In this document: piece by piece, positions 5,536 to 8,621 of the stretch
Position numbering within the stretch: the first letter of the stretch is position 1
Layout: every line of letters starts with the position of its first letter
The notes under the pieces: generated by a model
Told to the model about the DNA's origin: nothing
Databases searched by the model: none
What the model saw: only the letters and a program-made list of their open reading frames with translations
Assembly: GCA_027335985.1 (NCBI GenBank)
Contig: DAHWGX010000009.1
Location: 1-8,621 of the forward strand
Reading direction: 5' to 3'
DNA: 8,621 nt
Origin: Nitrospirota bacterium
GTDB taxonomy: Bacteria > Nitrospirota_A > Leptospirillia > Leptospirillales > Leptospirillaceae
Position numbers and translations under genes: made by a program

Positions 5536-7074
5536 ATGGCTCTCTGGGTGATTGAAGCCGACGGGAAGGTGAAGCGGTTTCAGGAAATCCTGAAAAAAGC
5601 CGGGATCCGGGGAGTGGAGGTCTTCGCCACAGGGGGGCATCTTTTTTCGGCGCCCCAACGCCTTCACCCCCTCGGGATCGACAGAAACTACCAGGATGTT
5701 CGGAACCCCGTCAGACAGGACAGGGTTGAGAAATTAACGTTCCTGGCCGGTCTGGCCGATCACCTGATCGTCGCGACGGATCCGGACGACGAGGGCGATG
5801 TCATCGCCGGCGACGTGGCACGCCTCGTTCAAAAGATCCGTCCGGATCTACCGATCTCCAGGATCCGCCTTCAGGCTCTCTCGCCCGCCGCCCTGACCTC
5901 CGCCCTCGAAAAAAGGGGACCCGTCGGGGAGGGTGTGGCCGGGACGGTCCGCCGGGTCTTCGATCGCTGGATCGGGGGAACGTTTTCCCGATCTCAGGGG
6001 GTTCCGGTCGGTCGTGTCTTTTCGGCATTTCTGTCCGTCGTCTCCCAGACCCCTCTCCCTCTCGGGCGGGTCGTCATCCGATATCCGGCCAAAGAGGGGC
6101 CCCCCTTTTTGGCGACGGTTCCCCTCCTGGCGGGGAAGAAGGACGAATGGTCGGCCCGGATCCGGGCATTCGACTCTCTTCTCCCGGTTTCTCCCGCGAG
6201 GGTCGAACTCCGTCCCCGTCCGGCTCCCTTTTCCTTCGGCGACGCCCTCCTCGATCTCCGAAGAAATGCTGGCATGAGCGTTGTCGAAGGGGCCCGGAGG
6301 ATCCAGTCCCTTTATGAACGGGGCGTTCTCTCCTATCCGCGGACCGACAGTCGGGGGTTGTCCCCGGAGTCGGCCGAAGACCTCCTCTCCCTGGCGAAAA
6401 AAGCGGGGTTGACGGGGTTCGATCCGGCCCGCCTCCCTCCTCTCGATCCCCTCTCGCCTCACGAAGCCCTTCACCCGCTGGGCGAGTCCATACGGATTTC
6501 CGATCGCGGAGATCAGACCGTCGTCGAGCGCATTTCCCGGAGGGCTCTGTACGCCGGCCTCCCGCCCTTTCCCGTCGAGATTCCCGCCGCGGAGTCTCTT
6601 CCTGAGTGGGCCCGCTCCCTCGGGCTATTCCGGCCGCTTCATCGCCTGGGGCCCGACAGGGAGCCCATGGCCTCCGCGGGAATCTTGACGGATGCTCCCG
6701 ATGCCGTCGTTCTCCAAGGACTGATGGCCGCCGGACTCGGGCGTCCATCGACCCTCCCCTTCCATGTCGGGAAGATCCTTGCCCAAAATGTTCTGGATTC
6801 GGACGGCCGCTTGACGGCTAAAGGACGGGTTTATCGGGACAAGACCCCTGGGGCGATCTCCGACCCCGGTCTGACGGCCGCAATGGAAGGGATCCTGAAA
6901 GCGATGGGGCAGAACGGAGAAGGGGTTAAAAAAACCATGGAGGCCCTTCTGGAAACACTGCCCGGCGAGATCCGGGAGCAGATGGAAACAGTGCTGGAAG
7001 ATCCTCTCGCACCTCCAGAGACAGAGATTGAGAGGAATCATGCCCCCTCCGGAATTGGGCTCGAATGGGGCTGA
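5536..7074 (+). CDS. Compact type IA DNA topoisomerase (TraE/TopB-like)
   Basis: Cuts one DNA strand through a tyrosine link and passes strands; plasmid and ICE versions are thought to relax or decatenate DNA during transfer and replication. Seen in 512 aa: a TOPRIM domain at the N-terminus with the conserved Glu in VIEADGKVKRF (Glu7) and ATDPDDEGD (80-88, the DxDxEG acidic cluster); the DRWIGGTFSRSQGVPVGRVFS segment at 143-163, matching the DRxxG...GRVQS block; the active site VLSYPRTDSRG with Tyr267 (codon 6334-6336); LSPHEALHP at 306-314; and LGRPSTLPFHVGKIL at 401-415. Length is short for the family (about 600-860 aa in chromosomal TopA and TopB), there is no C-terminal zinc-finger region, and no cysteine anywhere. 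ATG start with GGGAGGGG at 5523-5530, five nt upstream. Its location near a coupling protein fits a conjugative element. Family is sure; it resembles element-borne TraE/TopB more than housekeeping TopA by size and context. Confidence 0.93.
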   Translation: MALWVIEADGKVKRFQEILKKAGIRGVEVFATGGHLFSAPQRLHPLGIDRNYQDVRNPVRQDRVEKLTFLAGLADHLIVATDPDDEGDVIAGDVARLVQKIRPDLPISRIRLQALSPAALTSALEKRGPVGEGVAGTVRRVFDRWIGGTFSRSQGVPVGRVFSAFLSVVSQTPLPLGRVVIRYPAKEGPPFLATVPLLAGKKDEWSARIRAFDSLLPVSPARVELRPRPAPFSFGDALLDLRRNAGMSVVEGARRIQSLYERGVLSYPRTDSRGLSPESAEDLLSLAKKAGLTGFDPARLPPLDPLSPHEALHPLGESIRISDRGDQTVVERISRRALYAGLPPFPVEIPAAESLPEWARSLGLFRPLHRLGPDREPMASAGILTDAPDAVVLQGLMAAGLGRPSTLPFHVGKILAQNVLDSDGRLTAKGRVYRDKTPGAISDPGLTAAMEGILKAMGQNGEGVKKTMEALLETLPGEIREQMETVLEDPLAPPETEIERNHAPSGIGLEWG

Positions 7075-7140
7075 TCGGCAAGTGTGAGGGGGAAGGACGA
7101 TTCAGGGGGTGGCAATCATAAGCCGGATTGTCAACCCGAC

Positions 7141-7157
7141 CAATCTGATTGAGATTG
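7141..7157 (+). terminator. Weak hairpin downstream of the topoisomerase gene
   Basis: CAATCT and AGATTG form a six-pair stem around GATTG, followed by TTT. It lies about 65 bases after the topoisomerase stop, before the next promoter. The stem is AT-rich and the T-run short, so it is at best a weak terminator. I see no gene in 7075-7319. Confidence 0.25.
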
Positions 7158-7222
7158 TTTCCAGGGCGAGCCATCTGATGATATTTGCCGCTCTTGCGAG
7201 ACATATTAATTTTTGTAGTATG

Positions 7223-7252
7223 TTGACGCATTTGAAAAATATGCCTTATTAT
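7223..7252 (+). promoter_or_regulatory. Promoter of the second nucleotidyltransferase module
   Basis: TTGACG (7223-7228, five of six), 18-bp AT-rich spacer, TATTAT (7247-7252, five of six). Transcription would start near 7259, leaving a leader of about 60 nt. The leader can form a GC-rich hairpin (CTCGGG at 7278-7283 with CCC-G-GAG at 7290-7296, one bulged G) just before the AGGAG ribosome site. It is the best sigma-70-like promoter in the window. Confidence 0.6.
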
Positions 7253-7319
7253 CGACAAAGTCAGTTTGCGAGGAGACCTCGGGCTAAACCCCGGAGAAAA
7301 CCGTTGATAGGAGAAAAGG

Positions 7320-7547
7320 TTGGAACATCGCCATTTGACTCATTCGGACTTCACCCTTGCCGCGATCGATGATATCATCTTGCGCGGACGATGGCGAGAT
7401 TGGGCCGAACTTCGTCGGGCGGCGCTGGCGGACCGATCCCTTCTGGACAAGATCGAGCGGGTCTGTCGGCAGTACATCGGCGATCCTTATGCCCAACGTT
7501 ATCATTTCTGGATGCACTATGTCGAAGAACATCGATCCGTTGCCTGA
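7320..7547 (+). CDS. Small protein, putative antitoxin partner of the following nucleotidyltransferase
   Basis: Seen: 75 aa from a TTG start at 7320, with AGGAG at 7309-7313 six nt upstream; no ATG fits better. It is helical and charged (MEHRHLTHSDFTLAAIDDII, then DWAELRRAALADRSLLDKIERVCRQ) and ends in aromatic residues (YAQRYHFWMHYVEEH). No HTH, signal peptide or membrane span is seen. The next gene begins inside it, overlapping by 29 nt, so the two are co-translated. Inferred from this layout: the antitoxin or partner of the AbiEii-type enzyme. It shows no resemblance by eye to the 100-aa protein that precedes the broken nucleotidyltransferase on the left. I do not recognise a named family. 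Confidence 0.75.
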   Translation: MEHRHLTHSDFTLAAIDDIILRGRWRDWAELRRAALADRSLLDKIERVCRQYIGDPYAQRYHFWMHYVEEHRSVA

Positions 7548-8274
7548 TTGGGAACTGGTTCTGTCATCCGCTGCGCGACTTCAGCGGATCCTTCCGGATG
7601 CTGTACTGGTCGGTGGGACGGCCTCCGCCATTCATGCGGAACATCGGTTCTCGCGTGATGCCGACCATGTGTTGGCCGATCTCAGGAATCGTTTCGATGA
7701 AGTTTTGGCTCAACTCGAGTCCGTCGCCGGATGGAAGACGGCAAGGGTCCAACGCCCTGTTCAGATTCTTGGGAGTCTCGATGGGATTGAAACAGGAGTT
7801 CGTCAGCTTCTTCGCGATGAACCGCTCGAAACAGAGGTCGTGAAATTCCGCGGGGAAAAGATCACGGTCCCGACCGAGGGAGAAATCTTGCGGATCAAGG
7901 GAGTTTTGATCCTCAAGCGAAACGCTACGCGGGACTACATCGATTTCGTGGCCCTGGCCGATCACATGGGCGACGAAAAAGTGGCCAACGCATTGAAGCC
8001 CTTTGATCGGATATACAGGCAGGACAACGGAGAATCCCCGCTTCAGCAACTACAAATTCAGCTTGCCAATCCGATGCCCTACGACCTGGAGGGAACAAAG
8101 CTCTCCGAGTACAAAAACCTGGATCAACGTTGGCATGACTGGGGCGAGATGGAAAAAACATGTTCGCACATCGCCACAGTGGTCTTCGACCGAGTCTGCA
8201 ATATGGACCCCGATCTGCCGGGACTTCCGGATCTGCCAAGAAATTTCTCAGGACCGGATCTGGACCAGGGATAA
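7519..8274 (+). CDS. AbiEii/AbiGii-type nucleotidyltransferase, putative toxin
   Basis: Seen: 251 aa. The nucleotidyltransferase core is VLVGGTASAIHAEHRFSRDADHVLAD, with GGT at 32-34 and the metal-binding pair Asp47 and Asp49 (RDADHV). Later come ILRIKGVLILKRNATRDYIDFVALADHM (about 123-150), with Lys127 and the RDYIDF block in the place where this superfamily has its K...RDxxDL element. Start: ATG 7519, inside the preceding gene; the open frame extends further upstream, but that part reads in another frame of the 75-aa gene and is unlikely to be coding. Ribosome binding is weak (GGATG only), consistent with translational coupling. Known: members of this superfamily act as toxins in type IV or related systems and in phage defence. 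Function here is inferred from motifs and pairing. Unlike its counterpart on the left of the window, it is uninterrupted. Confidence 0.85.
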   Translation: MSKNIDPLPDWELVLSSAARLQRILPDAVLVGGTASAIHAEHRFSRDADHVLADLRNRFDEVLAQLESVAGWKTARVQRPVQILGSLDGIETGVRQLLRDEPLETEVVKFRGEKITVPTEGEILRIKGVLILKRNATRDYIDFVALADHMGDEKVANALKPFDRIYRQDNGESPLQQLQIQLANPMPYDLEGTKLSEYKNLDQRWHDWGEMEKTCSHIATVVFDRVCNMDPDLPGLPDLPRNFSGPDLDQG

Positions 8275-8295
8275 ACTCGAATTTCCTTATCTCGC

Positions 8296-8320
8296 CCGGG
8301 CGGTCGCCGGAGATTTTGTT
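8296..8320 (+). terminator. Possible weak terminator after the nucleotidyltransferase gene
   Basis: CCGG and CCGG pair around a seven-base GC-rich centre (8296-8310) and are followed by AGATTTTGTT. The stem is only four pairs, so this is a poor intrinsic terminator, but its position 22 bases after the stop codon is right. Confidence 0.25.
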
Positions 8321-8408
8321 ATTAGGGTAATCGCCCATCCTTCAAAACATCGATTACTTCCTTCGATGATCTTGCCAAACAACTCCCTGCCCATTTCTGA
8401 CAAATAAT

Positions 8409-8456
8409 CTCTCCTGTGAGAGGTCAATCCCCGATCCGGGGATGTGATATTCACAT
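8409..8456. repeat. Cluster of three perfect inverted repeats
   Basis: Within 48 bases: CTCTC-CTGT-GAGAG (8409-8422), ATCCCCG-ATC-CGGGGAT (8427-8443, seven-pair arms) and ATGTGA-TAT-TCACAT (8442-8456, six-pair arms). The last two share the bases AT at 8442-8443. No long T-run follows on the plus strand; on the minus strand the first hairpin is followed by ATTATTTG. The cluster lies in a stretch (8275-8532) with no recognisable gene. It may hold a terminator for a minus-strand gene, an operator, or a DNA-processing site such as an origin of transfer. The third repeat has CRP-like half sites (TGTGA, TCACA), but a spacer of three rather than six. Confidence 0.5.
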
Positions 8457-8532
8457 TCGTCCCTTCGTAAAGTCATTTGCCAGCCTCTCTTCCTGCGACT
8501 TCGGCAAAAGGAACTGTTGGTGTCTCTCGGCC

Positions 8533-8621
8533 TCATTTTTGTTCGCGGTGGGGTCCGTTGGAAGGACCGAGCTTTTTCCGGACCGTCTTCACTTCTTCGG
8601 GAGACGGAAGAGGGAGGGGAG
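8533..8621 (-). CDS. Possible C-terminal tail of a gene running off the window
   Basis: On the minus strand the frame entering from the right edge reads PLPLPSPEEVKTVRKKLGPS and eight further residues, then TGA at 8535-8533. It is a charged, coding-like tail with GC-rich codons. Another minus-strand frame is also open to the edge and ends at 8354, but its composition looks random. Only 28 codons are visible, so the call is tentative. If right, this gene converges with the nucleotidyltransferase module, and the hairpin cluster lies between their ends. Confidence 0.3.
   Translation of the reverse strand, partial: PLPLPSPEEVKTVRKKLGPSNGPHREQK

Noticed and set aside
7129..7134. Perfect TTGACA on the minus strand downstream of the topoisomerase gene
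   Set aside because: No -10 box at acceptable spacing; the only TATGAT is eight bases away.
7357..7518. Upstream extension of the 251-aa nucleotidyltransferase to 305 aa
   Set aside because: The added residues are an alternate-frame reading of the 75-aa gene and show no domain sequence; ATG 7519 gives the usual layout of overlapping partners.
7925..8338. Minus-strand frame of 137 codons starting in the downstream gap
   Set aside because: Most of it is antisense to the nucleotidyltransferase gene and the composition looks random.
8442..8456. CRP-type binding site
   Set aside because: Half sites TGTGA and TCACA are present but separated by three bases instead of six.
8354..8621. Minus-strand frame open to the right edge
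   Set aside because: Rich in Arg and Ser with no recognisable pattern and spanning the hairpin cluster; the neighbouring frame ending at 8533 looks more like coding sequence.
1..8621. CRISPR array
   Set aside because: No regularly spaced direct repeats of 23-40 bp are visible anywhere in the window.

Overview
The window is accessory bacterial DNA: the left end of an integrative element, probably conjugative, joined to flanking DNA at a tRNA-Gly attachment site. Genes have clear Shine-Dalgarno sequences, several use TTG starts, and coding DNA is moderately to strongly GC-rich between AT-rich intergenic gaps. This fits a Gram-negative or Nitrospirota-type bacterium. A Leptospirillum- or Acidithiobacillus-like acidophile is my impression only; no marker gene here fixes the taxonomy.

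Region by region. (1) Bases 1-580 hold the catalytic end of an IS630-family transposase whose frame has lost its normal end. (2) Bases 409-1448, minus strand, hold a two-gene module: a 100-aa protein, then an AbiEii-type nucleotidyltransferase split by one in-frame amber codon. (3) Bases 1449-1949 carry the module promoter, a hairpin around a TATAAT box, the 3' part of a tRNA-Gly(GCC) gene on the minus strand (1742-1788), and two TAGCACA repeats 11 bp apart. The rest of the tRNA is missing, which marks an integration junction. From its orientation the element lies to the right and the older flank to the left. (4) Bases 1950-4723 encode a single-membrane-span protein of unknown family and a type IVB (DotL/IcmO/TrbC-like) coupling ATPase, translationally coupled. 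(5) Bases 4720-5433, minus strand, encode a helix-turn-helix regulator whose gene converges on the coupling-protein gene and diverges from the next gene; the divergent gap holds two palindromes. (6) Bases 5536-7074 encode a compact, cysteine-free type IA topoisomerase. (7) Bases 7223-8274 are a second, intact nucleotidyltransferase module with a good promoter. (8) Bases 8275-8621 hold a cluster of three inverted repeats and perhaps the tail of a minus-strand gene running off the window.

How it may work together (inference): the coupling protein and topoisomerase belong to conjugative DNA processing, the HTH protein probably controls the divergent region, and the intact nucleotidyltransferase pair may stabilise the element or act in defence. 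No integrase, relaxase or type IV channel genes are in view; they would have to lie to the right. The best candidates for something undescribed are the 186-aa membrane protein before the coupling ATPase, the regulator with an unrecognised C-terminal domain, and the hairpin cluster at 8409-8456.
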